This document shows positions 32,875 through 43,379 of a DNA stretch of 64,000 nt, one piece after another; the first letter of the stretch is position 1; every line of letters begins with the position of its first letter. This stretch comes from Bathynomus jamesi. Taxonomy: Eukaryota; Arthropoda; Malacostraca; Isopoda; Cirolanidae. A program made the translations under genes and the position numbers. Under the pieces are notes generated by a model. It did not search any database, had not been told where the DNA came from, and saw only the letters and a list, made by a program, of their open reading frames with translations. The DNA lies in the NCBI GenBank assembly GCA_023014485.1, contig JAJOZX010001570.1, forward strand, positions 267,001 to 331,000, written 5' to 3'.

Positions 32875-35455
32875 ATGCCAAACTCAAAGAGTTATAGAGG
32901 TGGAAGATCTAAAGCTAGCGAATAGGATGAGTGACTTTATTAAGTGATCAGCCTACTAGAGTACTATGCAATAAAAATTGCAAAGAAAGTATCACTCAAA
33001 AAATTGAGGGAGTGAAACATCATCTAGAGAAATGCAGTAAAAGAAAAGTGGAATGTTTTGAAAATGAGGCAAGAGGTATGCCGAGACTCAAATTTGGAGC
33101 ATCAGTTGAAACTGATTCACTTCCTCCAACTTTGGCTTCTAGCAAAGATGATCCAAAGATTATAAGTGAAAATGTGCCTGAAATGAGTGACACCAGTGCA
33201 GGTTCTTCATCATCCACATTCTGTCATTCAACACCAATAAAGCGTGATAAAAGGCAAAGATCAATTACACCATTTGTGGTAAGAACGACTGTGGACCAAA
33301 AGGAAGAATTAGATTTACAAGTTGCAAGGTTCTTTTTTTCAGCTAACATACCCTTCAACGTTTTAGAAAATAAAGAATTTATAAAATTAATCAAAGGTCT
33401 AAGATCAGGATATGAACCACCAAACAGGAAAAGGTTGGCATCTGATCTGTTAATAAAAGTTAATGATGAAGTAATCCATGAAATGAAGAATGACCTTAAT
33501 CTTGATGATTGTACCATTAACCCTTATACAAGATGGCTGGAGTTCAGTAGGTAATGATCCTATTATTGTGCACAGTATTCATAATGGAAAAAAGCCATAT
33601 CTGATTTCAGCAGTAGATGCTGGAAGTACAAAAAAGACAGCAGAATATTGTGCGCAGTTAGCTAGAGAAGCAATAACAAAAACTAAAGAAATATATGGCA
33701 TTGATGTAAGTATAACTATTTTGTAGGTACATTTTATTTTATTTATAAACTGAATGTAATTCTCCGCCTTGGTAAACTCAAATGCTCAGTTCCTTATGAG
33801 TTATGGCATTTTATTTTCAGGTATTTGCTATATGCACTGATAACGAAAACAAAATGATAAAAATGAGAGAAATTCTTAAGGAGGACAACTACAGTCTTAT
33901 TACTTATGGCTGTTCAGCACACCATCTAAACTTGGTAGAAAAAGATGTCTCCCCAAAATCAGTTCTCAAGCATGTTGTAGAAATTAACAAATATTTCCGA
34001 AACCATCACCAACCTCATGTAAGCTAAAAACAAATCCAATAAATTAGCTACTGTCAGCTTTACTTTTATGCATTAGCACTGTCACCAGTGTGAATCCTAA
34101 ATTCATGACTCATTAATAAGTTGCATAGGCTATTTATTTATGCTGTCAAATCCAGCAATATTTGTAATAAAAATTTATATTTTAGGGTTAGTTAATGGAG
34201 AAAGGAGGTATGACGCCGCAACTACCAAAGGAAACCAGATGGAATTCTCAGTTAGAATGCATAAAAACCTATTTGTCAAATTACTCTCTATATATAGAAA
34301 TAAGAGGAGAGCATATTGAAGACATTGATCACAACATCAGAGAATTGATAGATAACTTATCTATACAGAGAGAGGCACTCAATTTACAGTCAGAACTCTT
34401 ACTTGTTGGAAATGCTCTAGATAAGGTGTGTTTATATTATGCAGTTAAAATTACTTAACTTTAAATACCAATATTAATTTCAAGATATTTTATAGACTTA
34501 TAGTGCACATTTTATTTATAGAATCCTGTACTAAAGCACTACTAATAAATAATTAAAACACACTTCATTTTGTATGTGTTGTAACTTGTAACACCAAAAA
34601 ATAAATTCTAACAATGCATAATTCTAAAAGTTTACAGATGTTTTCATTCAGCCATATATAACTTTATAGTTTTTTTTTTTTTGTTACAGTTGCAGACTGA
34701 TAATACATTATCTGATGCTGTTGAAATTTGGCTCAATTTAATCCAAGATGAAAAATTAGCTCCATACAAAGAAGATATTATTAAGAGATTTAAAAAAGCT
34801 ATGGAGCCATGTCATCTTTTGGCAAATATAACTGACCCAAAGTATGAAGGTAAATAGGACCTAAATGCTTAACTACTATCAATATATAAAACATAGGTAA
34901 CTCAACTGTATGGGCACAAGAGTTTTCTCTAATCTGAATCAAATCATCTGGCATTGCCACATTAGATAACAATTAGCATAAATTAGATACCATAACATAA
35001 ATTATATAATCTATATTATTAGCTTTATTTTTGTTTCCACACAGTTCTATTATTTTTCAGGACAAAAACTGAATAGAGTTCAAGAGGAAGAGGCTGAAGA
35101 ATGGCTGATTGAAATAAATTCAGAATACATGGCAGGATATTATGCATTCCGCTTAAAAGACGCACTAATTTTTCCTCCTTATTTATTCAAAAGATAGTAT
35201 AGTGAGCTCTACATCAGCTAGTAATTGGTGGAAAATTGTTGAAATGAAAAAAACAGGTTACCATTAGGTTTTGCTAAATTTATGAGATCTATTCATAGTT
35301 GTCCAGCCAGTTCCGGATCATTGGAAAGATTTTTTTCAACATTTGGCTTGGTATGGAGTAAAATGCGAAATAGGTTAGGGAAAGAAAAGGCAGAAATGTT
35401 GGTTCGAATCTACCGCCACCTAAGGTCAAAAGATGCTGAACATACTGATCAATAA
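32875..35455 (+). pseudogene. hAT transposase, five exons, broken
   Basis: The exons give a full hAT protein: N-terminal finger-like HHLEKCSKRK, KRLASDLLIKVNDEVIHEMK, then (frame change near 33530) TLIQDGWSSVGNDPIIVHSI, AICTDNENKMIKMREILKED (Asp), YGCSAHHLNLVEKDV (the C..H motif), TPQLPKETRWNSQLECI, and the C-terminal SGSLERFFSTFGLVWSKMRN with RLGKEKAEMLVRIYRHLRSK. Introns with GT-AG borders lie at 33706-33820, 34019-34185, 34436-34689 and 34850-35060. Damage: the frameshift at about 33530, a TAG at 34189 just after the second intron, and a frame change near 35195. The start at 32875 (MPNSKSYRGGRSK) is a guess, since stops follow it. Confidence 0.85.
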
Positions 35456-35675
35456 TCAATATTAGGTACCATTTAAATTATTTAAATTATTTAAATTATA
35501 AAGCTGAAAAGAAACATGATTTATTTTTAGATATAGGTAGCCAATTGAAAGATAGATAAATTAGATACAGTATTAGATATAAGGTTCATAATGAAACATG
35601 TCAAATAAATAGTTTCTGGAAATTTTAGTTTATATTGGCCTTATCACATTAATTATAGTTTATAGTTGTTAATAT

Positions 35676-35897
35676 TTTATTTTATTTTATTTTTTTAATT
35701 GGGTTGTTTAACCTTCACAACATCTGAGGTCATATGACGGAGGGGACCTACAGCTTTACGTGGGATCCGAACCACGGGTCACTACATAATCTGGGCGCAG
35801 AGGATGGTCTCCTATCCAACTACTACCCAGACCCAATGTCACTTAACTTCGCTGATCTCCGAAAAGCGGTGTTATGACATCGGCCACTACGTAGCCC
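35676..35897 (-). mobile_element. 5S-rRNA-derived SINE with target duplication
   Basis: Minus-strand head GGGCTACGTAGTGGCCGATG, CATAACACCGC, GATCAGCGAAGTTAAGTGAC, GGGTCTGGGTAGTAGTTGG, ATAGGAGACC aligns with 5S rRNA through box A, intermediate element and box C, so it carries its own pol III promoter. The body (GTGGTTCGGATCCCACG, GCTGTAGGTCCCCTCC, CTCAGATGTTGTGAAGG) is unrelated to 5S, and the tail is T/A-rich with TTTTATTTTATTT. A 14-bp duplication ATAGTTGTTAATAT flanks it (35662-35675, 35898-35911). It lies within the hAT's 3' region. Confidence 0.93.
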
Positions 35898-36204
35898 ATA
35901 GTTGTTAATATATAAGACTACATAACCATATTATAAAAAATGCCAAGTTAAAAATAATTTTATGAGAAGTAAATTGATGTGGGTTTTTAGGTTGGGGTTT
36001 TGCTAGGTTTTTGGTGGGTTTTTGGGTATCAACCCTGACATCAGGCAGCATTCCTTATGTTTCTACTTAATAGGTATGCATTTCATTTGATTCTCAGTGT
36101 GTTCATTAGAGTGTAGTGGGCCTGCTGTTTGTTTGTGAAAATTGATTGTTTTTAACATTTTGGAGTCTGTGTGCTTTATTTGTAATAAGATAATAATACC
36201 TACA

Positions 36205-37237
36205 GATATAAGTAAGCCAAAAGCATAATGAGATGACATTGTCCATATTCTTGCTTTAAAAAATGATGGACTGTCATATACAGAAATCAGAGAATGAGTA
36301 GGCCACCATAGAGAAACAGTGAAAAGATGGATTCTCAGGGACAAGAATTCAGCACCTGGGATTACACCATCCAGGAAGAAAGGTTCTGAACAAGCCAGGA
36401 AGACATGAAACTACATGGACAGGGTATTAAAATGAAAAGAAATTGCTAATCTATCGATTTTCACCTAAGAATTGAAGATAGCAGTTCCTCATTTATTACA
36501 ACACATCTCAGTAAGAACAATACAGCACAAACTTCAAAAGGACCTCAACTTGCCTTCTCAATGTGCAGCAAAGAAACCTTGGTTAAATTCCACCATGAAG
36601 AAGAAGAAGAGTGGATTTTGCTATAAAATATAATGATTGGACTGTGGAAGACTGGGAAAAAATAATGTTTATTGATGAGTTGGCATTCAAAACCTTTACA
36701 AGCAGACCAAAGACAGTAAGGAGACTGAGATCCAGCAATTTAGGAATGATCCTCACTACACGCAAAAGCATGTAAAACACACACCTGGAGTCATGGTTTG
36801 GGGCTGTTTCTCTGCAAGAGGATGGAGAGGACTATTTCCTACCACAGACCACCACCATCAATGTGTCTAAATATATAAATGTCCTACAGGACCATCTTCT
36901 CCACATGCGTGATATTCACCAGACTCCAATATTCCAGCATGACTCAGCCCCTTGTCATAAGGCACAAACAGTATCAATATGGTTATGTAACAATCAGATT
37001 GCAGTCCTAGATTGGCCAGGAAACAACCCCGATCTAAACCCCATCAAAAATTTGTGGAAAGTGATGAAGAACAAGCTTCAGAACCATGATATTGGAAGTG
37101 TACCAAAGTTAATAGAAGTCTTGAAAAAAGTGTGGGTAACAGAAATCACTGCAGACTACTGCAAAAAGCTTGTTCACTCAATGCCTGCATGTGTAAATGC
37201 AATAATAAGGGCTAATGGTGAAATGACTAAATATTAA
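36205..37237 (+). pseudogene. Tc1 transposase, broken
   Basis: From about 36225 the frames read DDIVHILALKNDGLSYTEIR, HHRETVKRWILRDKNSAPGI, HISVRTIQHKLQKDLNLPSQ and CAAKKPWLN (two helix-turn-helix units), YNDWTVEDWEKIMFIDE (first catalytic region, SDE changed to IDE), and the last open frame 36863-37237 with FQHDSAPCHKAQTVSIW and WPGNNPDLNPIKNLW. The catalytic Glu of DD34E is replaced by Lys (PIKNLW for PIENLW). Many stops and shifts upstream. Dead. Confidence 0.92.
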
Positions 37238-37340
37238 AATAAAAAATTATTCACCATTGTATTTTTTTTTCCCTTCTCAATAAATAACATATATGTTTTT
37301 ACTGAAATTGGTATGCGCATGATTTTATTTGCTGCCACTA

Positions 37341-38113
37341 TACTTGTTGCAAAATAAGTAAATGTTTCAATGGCATCCTCAATAATTTTAACCAATTACT
37401 ATTACTGAAAACAAGAAAAATGTGTACTGCAGCGTAGTCCTACTATGCTAAAAGTAATTTCCCTCTAATCTTTGGATTTCCTTTCCTGTCTTCTTTGTAG
37501 AGATTGGTATAATTATTTAATGATATTAAAGTTTTCAATAGAGGAGTAAGTGTGGGGAGAAAGAGAGTTCCTTCTTTTTAAGGCCAAAATACCGCCTTGC
37601 CTCCCTCATCCCAATTAAAAGCTTTGGAAGTCCATGTACAAAACAGTTTAACACTTTTTATTACTAAATTATATAGGCTTTAGCAAAGTAAAGCTATCAT
37701 GAATTAAAACCTATTACATGACAGTAAGGGTAATTAAGCCCTATAGGCAAAATGGTGTGGTACCGTACCTAATATCAGTAATATATGATCTTTTTATTTT
37801 TACAAACTTACTTTTCCTTTTAAGTTCATAAAATTATCAGGGTAAATTGGTTAAAACCATTTTTTATTACTTTTCACTATCAAAGTTATGAAAAATAGAA
37901 AATTTGCATTGATTAATGCATCCTTAAATACTATTAGCAGAGAAAATCTATTTAAAAATAAAATGCTTATTTCAATTTTATAGTTTTATCACTTCACTGC
38001 ATTGATAAAATTAAGCTCTACCACTAAAATACTTTGTACAGGCCTAGTTTAAACAAAAAATTATTTGGTTTTTGCTTTTTTTTCTCTCTATTCAATAGAA
38101 ATCTGTTTATATA
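37341..38113. other. Non-coding spacer, nothing recognised
   Basis: AT-rich; no feature seen. Confidence 0.4.
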
Positions 38114-39045
38114 CAGGGTGGGCGGAAAGTAGCTCCCTATTTTGGATTGGTAAAAAAATACGTATATTATCCATTTATTTCAGAAGAAATAATATGAAAA
38201 GGTAGGCATACATGGTAGGTTTTCTCTAAAATTCAATGTGGGCTCCAACTCTTTCCACCAGCTTCTGGAGCCGCCCAGGAATGGCGTCTACTGACTTTAG
38301 CAGGAACTCCGGCGGGATGGAGGACATGACTTCCCGAATTCGGTCCTCCAGTTCTTCCAATGTCCTCAGTTTGGTGCGGTAGACTTCTTCCTTTACCCAC
38401 CCCCAAAGAAAGAAGTCGCACGGTGTCAAGTCGGGGCTCCTGGCTGGCCATTGATGTGGACCATGACGACCCATCCAACGCCCAGGGAAGTGGGCATCCA
38501 GCCACTCACGGACAACAAGAGCGAAGTGCGGAGGGGCGCCATCTTGCATAAATATCAGATCGTCGATGTTCTCCCATGTGCTGACAACCGGCCAGACCTC
38601 GTTTCGCAACATAGCAAGGTACCGCTCAGCATTCATGGTGTTGCGCAGAAGGAACGGGCCCACAACCTGATCTGAGGTCATACCACACCACACCGTTACA
38701 CTGAACCGATTTTGCCGTTTTTCAGCGGTAACCGTGCGACTTCTTTCTTTGGGGGTGGGTAAAGGAAGAAGTCTACCTACCGCACCAAACCGAGGACATT
38801 GGAAGAACTGGAGGACCGAATTCGGGAAGTCATGTCCTCCATCCCGCCGGAGTTCCTGCTAAAGTCAGTGGACGCCATTCCTGGGCGGCTCCAGAAGCTG
38901 GTGGAAAGAGTTGGAGCCCACATTGAATTTTAGAGAAAACCTACCATGTATGCCTACCTTTTCATATTATTTTTTCTGAAATAAATGAATAATATACGTA
39001 TTTTTTTACCAATCCAAAATAGGGAGCTACTTTCCGCCCACCCTG
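38114..39045 (-). mobile_element. DD41D Tc1/mariner fold-back element
   Basis: Ends CAGGGTGGGCGGAAAGTAGC on both sides with TA duplicates (38112-38113, 39046-39047). The inverted arms 38114-38424 and 38731-39045 are over 300 bp and nearly identical. The left arm is the true 3' end of the element, including the last part of the transposase gene; the right arm is an inverted copy of the same 3' end instead of the proper 5' end. Confidence 0.93.
38226..38700 (-). pseudogene. DD41D transposase, C-terminal part
   Basis: The open frame ends 155 residues later at the natural stop: TSDQVVGPFLLRNTMNAERY, FMQDGAPPHFALVVREWLD (second catalytic Asp), RWMGRHGPHQWPARSPDLTP, CDFFLWGWVKEEVY (third Asp). The two Asp are 41 residues apart, which defines the DD41D group of Tc1/mariner elements. 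N-terminal DNA-binding and first catalytic Asp are missing because the 5' half was replaced by the inverted arm. Confidence 0.92.
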
Positions 39046-39047
39046 TA

Positions 39048-39479
39048 GAAAATAAATATATAGTTTCAGTAAATTACTCACTAGCTATATGTTGAAAAAC
39101 AAAAGAATATTTTATATATAGTTTAAATATGTAAAACAGATTTATTTTCTTTTAATTCAACTTTAGCGTATGGGATACAGCATAGGCTTAACTACTTTTA
39201 CCTAACTTTTTTTATACAGTACAACTTTGACAATTCAGAATGCTTAGGACCAAACTCTTTCTGAATTTCAGAATGAAAAATTAAACAATGTATACATACC
39301 CTTATCTAATTTCTTTAATATTTCCACTTTTTTCCTAATTATAAGTATAATATGCTTATGTTTTGATACACTATCTTCCCTTGAGATATCATGAAGCAAT
39401 GATCTCTTCTTAGATGTTAAAATGAGGGTAAAATAAATGTGAAACAAAAAAATATTCCTGGGGATACTAGAATGCTCAC
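39048..39479. other. Non-coding, possible Gypsy 5' remnant
   Basis: AT-rich sequence; no long terminal repeat matching the right end of the Gypsy element could be found here, so the 5' LTR appears to be lost. Confidence 0.4.
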
Positions 39480-39779
39480 TCGCTCTGAATACTGACAAAG
39501 AACCAAGTGTGTCTAAAATGGTAGAGGGGTGTGTGGGAACTAGTGAGATGGAACCTCCCATGAAATCTTTAACCTTACCTAGACCTCTACTCATCCTGCA
39601 GGAGGCCTGGAATGTAAGAATGTCTCCTTTGGTACCCCCAACCACCACCAGGTGTTCAGAATACAAGGTCATCTAGTGATCAAGATCAGCCCCGACAGAA
39701 CCCGAACCAACAAAATCACCAGTCTCACCCTCAGTTGTTGGCCCTGCAGCAGGGTTCAGGGCCAGCCAGCCATCTAACC

Positions 39780-40190
39780 ACCCCTCCACCACCACCATCT
39801 GATCGTCCCTGGGTGAGCTGTAATTACTGCGGAAGGAGAGGTCACCTGGAATGGGATTACCATCGGCATTTAGGAGTGTATTTGCGGTGTGGTGAGTGAG
39901 ATCATTTGGTGTCACAATGCCCTTACCCACCTAATGGGTATGGTCATAACCAGTGATCATGCCAGCAGAGAAGGCCCAGTTCAAGAGCACCGAGTCTTAC
40001 CATCTCAAGGGAACCATTTCCTGGGCCTAACCAGACCAGCCCACGAGGGAATGAGCCAAATCAAGAACCGAGGCCTTTAAACCAGTGAGCTCTGAGGCCA
40101 GAGGGGAACCCCCAGAGCTCCTAGCAGGACAAATATTATCCCTAACTAGTGACCCAACACCAGAACAAGAATTTATAGAGGAAGTATAGA
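39780..40190 (+). pseudogene. Gypsy gag C-terminus (zinc knuckles)
   Basis: SCNYCGRRGHLEWD begins a CCHC-type nucleocapsid knuckle (last Cys lost), followed by LRCGE-stop-DHLVSQCPYPP, a second knuckle interrupted by a stop. Nucleocapsid binds the element's RNA in virus-like particles. Upstream the protein is Pro/Gln-rich and frameshifted. The gag N-terminus is not seen. Confidence 0.75.
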
Positions 40191-40532
40191 TGGGGGGAGA
40201 TCCAGTGTGTGTTAACCCAGTTTTGCCTGTGAGAATGAATGCAAGTGCAGTTCCTTTTGTCCCCCAGGGATATGAGGCAACAGAGCTAGTCCCAGTTTCT
40301 GGTGGTAGGAATGAATCATTAATTATGAATCCAGGTAATGATTGTCCTGATAGGTCCCCAGTTAGTTGCGAACCTGCTAGTAATAACCTAGGGTGTCCAG
40401 GTCCATTTGCTCTGGATGGGAGTGTAAATATTCCTGAAGAGCCTGATAGGGAGAAGAGCCTGATAGGGAGCAGAGCCTGATAGGGAGCAACCCCCTGACC
40501 AGAACAATGAACCTGAAGCTGATGCTCCCAAA

Positions 40533-40980
40533 ATGTATTTGGTAAATAGTAATGTCTTTGACACTGATGGATTGGATGAGGAGATGTCTGGACAGTTAGG
40601 ACCTCAATCTTTACTGAAGGTGGATATATGGATTGAACATTCGGAGAACTACTTGGCAGTATTTGATTCTGGAGCTACAGTTAGAATCCTGGATCACTCA
40701 GTGGTAGAAGAACCGGAGTTAACTCCAGAGATGCAAAGCTGTAACCTGAGGATTTGAGGGATTGGAGTGAACAACCATGTTAAACCACTGGGGGTGATTA
40801 TGCTGGGGTTATCAATTCATGGAGTGGAGATGGTGCCTGTTCTGTTTGCAGTGGTCAAAAGGTTGAAGTTCCCAGTTGTATTGGGAATGAATTTTCTTGT
40901 TGAAAATAGTCTCTGAGTTAATGTGAAAAGGAAGAGGATAACGCGAGCTTATAAAGATGGAGGAAATTTACTTGAAGAGT
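40533..40980 (+). pseudogene. Gypsy aspartic protease
   Basis: LLKVDIWIEHSENYLAVFDS followed by GATVRILDHSVVEE carries the retropepsin active site Asp-Ser-Gly-Ala. The frame stops at 40755 after CNLRI and resumes immediately with GIGVNNHVKPLGVIMLGLSI and VLGMNFLVEN, the second half of the fold. So one nonsense codon splits an otherwise complete protease. It cleaves Gag-Pol in the family. Confidence 0.85.
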
Positions 40981-41129
40981 GAGAATGCACCATGTAGAAG
41001 GGTGATCTGGAATGTTCCCTGTTATGCATCAGCAGATGTGAAATTAAGTACCTGCAAATATCACCGAGTTCCTGTACAGTTTGCTTGCTTGAATGTAATC
41101 GAAGGTGAAGGAAGACTGGAGTACTGTTT

Positions 41130-42880
41130 TTGAGGATGATGATGGAGACCCCCCGACTCCAGGGGAAAGTGTATGGTCACCCTGAGTTAGTGGATGGATT
41201 GGCTGGGATGACAGAAGTGTTGGTAATGAAGCTGACCCCAGAAGCACAGAGAATCAAAGTGGGTGAATGGATAGGGACTATAAGATCAATAGTCTATGAA
41301 GAAGAACTGGACTTTCCAGTGGCTGAAAGTGAGAGAAGTGAGGTGTTCATGACTGGAGCCCAAGCTGAACCACCAGGCTGGACAGAAGAATGCCTACAGA
41401 CTGAAATAACCATGTCACCAGAGTTGAAGTTAGAAGAGAGGGAGAAGGTTTTACAAATGTTGGCTCGCCAGGAGAAAGTGTTGAGTCAGGGGGATGATGA
41501 TGTAGGTTTTGTGAATTGTGTACCACACCAGATAGAGTTGTATAATGATACCCCTATCCGACAACAACCCTGTAGATTCCCAGAACCAGTTGCAGAAGCG
41601 GTGGAAGCCCAGTGTCAGGAATTACTATTGCTTGATATCATAGAACCTAGCATTTCCCCATGGAGTTCGCTGTTGTCCCTATCCGGAAGAAGGATGGTTC
41701 AATTAGAATGTGCATTGACTATCAAAAATTGAATGAAGTGACCATACCAGACCGATTTCCAATGCCCAACTTAACGGATGCAGTTTTTAATCTTCATGGA
41801 ACCTGTTACTTCACTTCCCTAGACATGGTACAAGGTTATTATCAAATGCCAATTGCCGAAGAGAGCCGAGAGAGCACTGCTTTTTCAACCACCAGAGGGC
41901 ATTGGCAGTTTAAGCGACTGAGTTTTGGATTAAAGAATGCTCCTGCTAGTTTCCAATGGATGGTACAAGAAGTGTTACATGGTTTGCCGAGAAGTAGAGT
42001 TATCATCTACATTGATGATATCCTAATAATGGGCAAGTCATTCGAAGAACATCTTCAACTGGTAGATAAAGTCCTGTATACTCTGGAGAAGTCTGGCATA
42101 AAGGTCAAACCTGTGAAATGTCAGTGGTTCCAACCTGAGGTTGCATTTTTGGGACACCTGGTTGAGAGAGAAGGTTTGCGGAAATCCCCAGAATATATGC
42201 AGAAGGTGCATGAGTTTCCAAAACCAGAAGCTGTTCGACAGATGAGGTAATTTTTGGGTTTAGTGAATTTCCAGAGAAAGTTTGTACCAGATTGTTCAGT
42301 GATAACAAGTCCTTTGTCTTGTTTAACTGGAGGTAGATCAAGAGAAAGCTTGAAATGGACACTGGAGATGGACAAGGCTTTTATGGCAGTGAAAGAAACC
42401 TTGGTTAATGAAGTGCAACTGTCATATCCAGATTACAGACCTGAAGCTGAGAAATTGGAACTGTATGTGGATGCTTCCGGGGTTGGTGCTGGTGCTTGTT
42501 TAGGACAATGACAGAATGGTGATTTTAAGGTGATTGCCTATGCATCAATGACCTTTTCCAATGCCCAGAGAATGTACTCATTATAGAATGGGAGTTGGCA
42601 GCCCTAAGATGGGGTAAAGACATTTCGCCCATTTCTATATGGTGTGCCTTTTTTACTGTATACAGACCATCAACCATTGGAATACCTGAGCAACATGAAG
42701 ATTGTTGGTAGTAGATTGGCCTGAACTTATGAAGATCTCGCAGACTTTGAGTTTGAAATTTGATATCACCCTGGGACTGAAAATGGAACTGCAGATGCAT
42801 TGTCACGAATTACACCTGCTGGGAGTGACCAACTGGAGAAGACAGAACACCTCACTAATCGCTTACCACCTGGACTGCGA
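41130..42880 (+). pseudogene. Gypsy reverse transcriptase and RNase H
   Basis: The 41130-41650 linker leads to the RT entry block HQIELYNDTPIRQQPCRFPE. After a frame change at about 41665 the RT is open to 42250: PIRKKDGSIRMCIDYQKLNE, GYYQMPIAEESRESTAFST, FGLKNAPASFQWMV and the catalytic IIYIDDILIMG (YIDD). A stop at 42248 interrupts FLGLVNFQRKFVPD, then RNase H follows with LYVDASGVGAGACLGQ and, after further stops, TDHQPLEYL and GTENGTADALSRIT. RT copies the RNA and RNase H removes it. The stops make it defective. Confidence 0.92.
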
Positions 42881-43355
42881 GTACTCATGAAAGTTGATGG
42901 AGGTGGTGATTCGTTGTTTATTAGCCTAGTACAAGTGTTGCAGGGTCATTATTACAAGCATGGGCCACCTTGGAATCCTCCACAACACCCATTGGAATTA
43001 TGGAGAGAGCTGATGGATGAACTGATCACCTCTCCCAAGAGGTATTGCCTTTCAAATAATGCCTGCCGCATAAAAGCCCTAAAAATGATGAGACAACCTG
43101 GAGTACTGGTAACTCCAGAAGTACTGTTAGCTGCAAGCCATCATCATTCCTTGAGGGTTTGGGTTCACTATGGTGTAAAGCCAGTTGTGTATGTTATGGA
43201 TGTAACTATTCCTGATACCCCAGAAAGAAGGGTCCACTTGCAGTGTATATCTGGAGTACACCATAATCCACTGATAGAACAGAAGTGGTTTGCTGAGCCA
43301 GCAGAGTTGATGGTGGAACAGGTGGACACTATGGAGCAGGAAACTGGCCATCTAG
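42880..43355 (+). pseudogene. Gypsy OTU-like domain, catalytic Cys to Ser
   Basis: Within one open frame (42800-43447) after RNase H comes LMKVDGGGDSLFISLVQVLQ, ELWRELMDELITSPKRY, MMRQPGVLVTPEVLLAASHH, LRVWVHYG and RRVHLQCISGVHHNPLIEQ. The pattern matches an OTU cysteine protease (GDGNCLF..., LR, PG...L.A, I.V, LQ.isg.HYNPL). OTU enzymes remove ubiquitin; some retroelements carry one of unknown role. The nucleophile position reads GGGDSLF, with Ser (codon 42911-42913) in place of Cys, while the final His is present. The frame is cut by element B at 43356. Confidence 0.8.
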
Positions 43356-43379
43356 GGGTCATTCCACGTCAAGTGGACC

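Larger units (their letters stand above)
32563..36037 (+). mobile_element. hAT transposon with introns
   Basis: Ends CAGGGTTGGCAAAAACCC and (inverted) CAGGGTTGATACCCAAAAAC, flanked by a perfect 8-bp duplication ACATCAGG (32555-32562, 36038-36045). It carries a spliced transposase gene and, in its 3' part, a 5S-type SINE (35676-35897). It lies inside a Tc1. Confidence 0.95.
32446..37340 (+). mobile_element. Tc1 transposon split by a hAT
   Basis: Left end CAGTGCCTGCAAATGAAATC (32446) and right end (inverted) TAGTGGCAGCAAATAAAATC (37340) with TA on both sides. Without the hAT at 32563-36037 and its target duplication the element is about 1.41 kb, the usual Tc1 size. The hAT interrupts its 5' UTR; transposase remains are at 36205-37237. 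Confidence 0.88.

Noticed and set aside
35790..35897. Genuine 5S rRNA gene
   Set aside because: Substitutions in conserved positions, an unrelated body attached and a target duplication show it is a SINE head.
39268..39672. Minus-strand 134-codon frame
   Set aside because: No domain, runs antisense to the Gypsy gag region and into AT-rich DNA.
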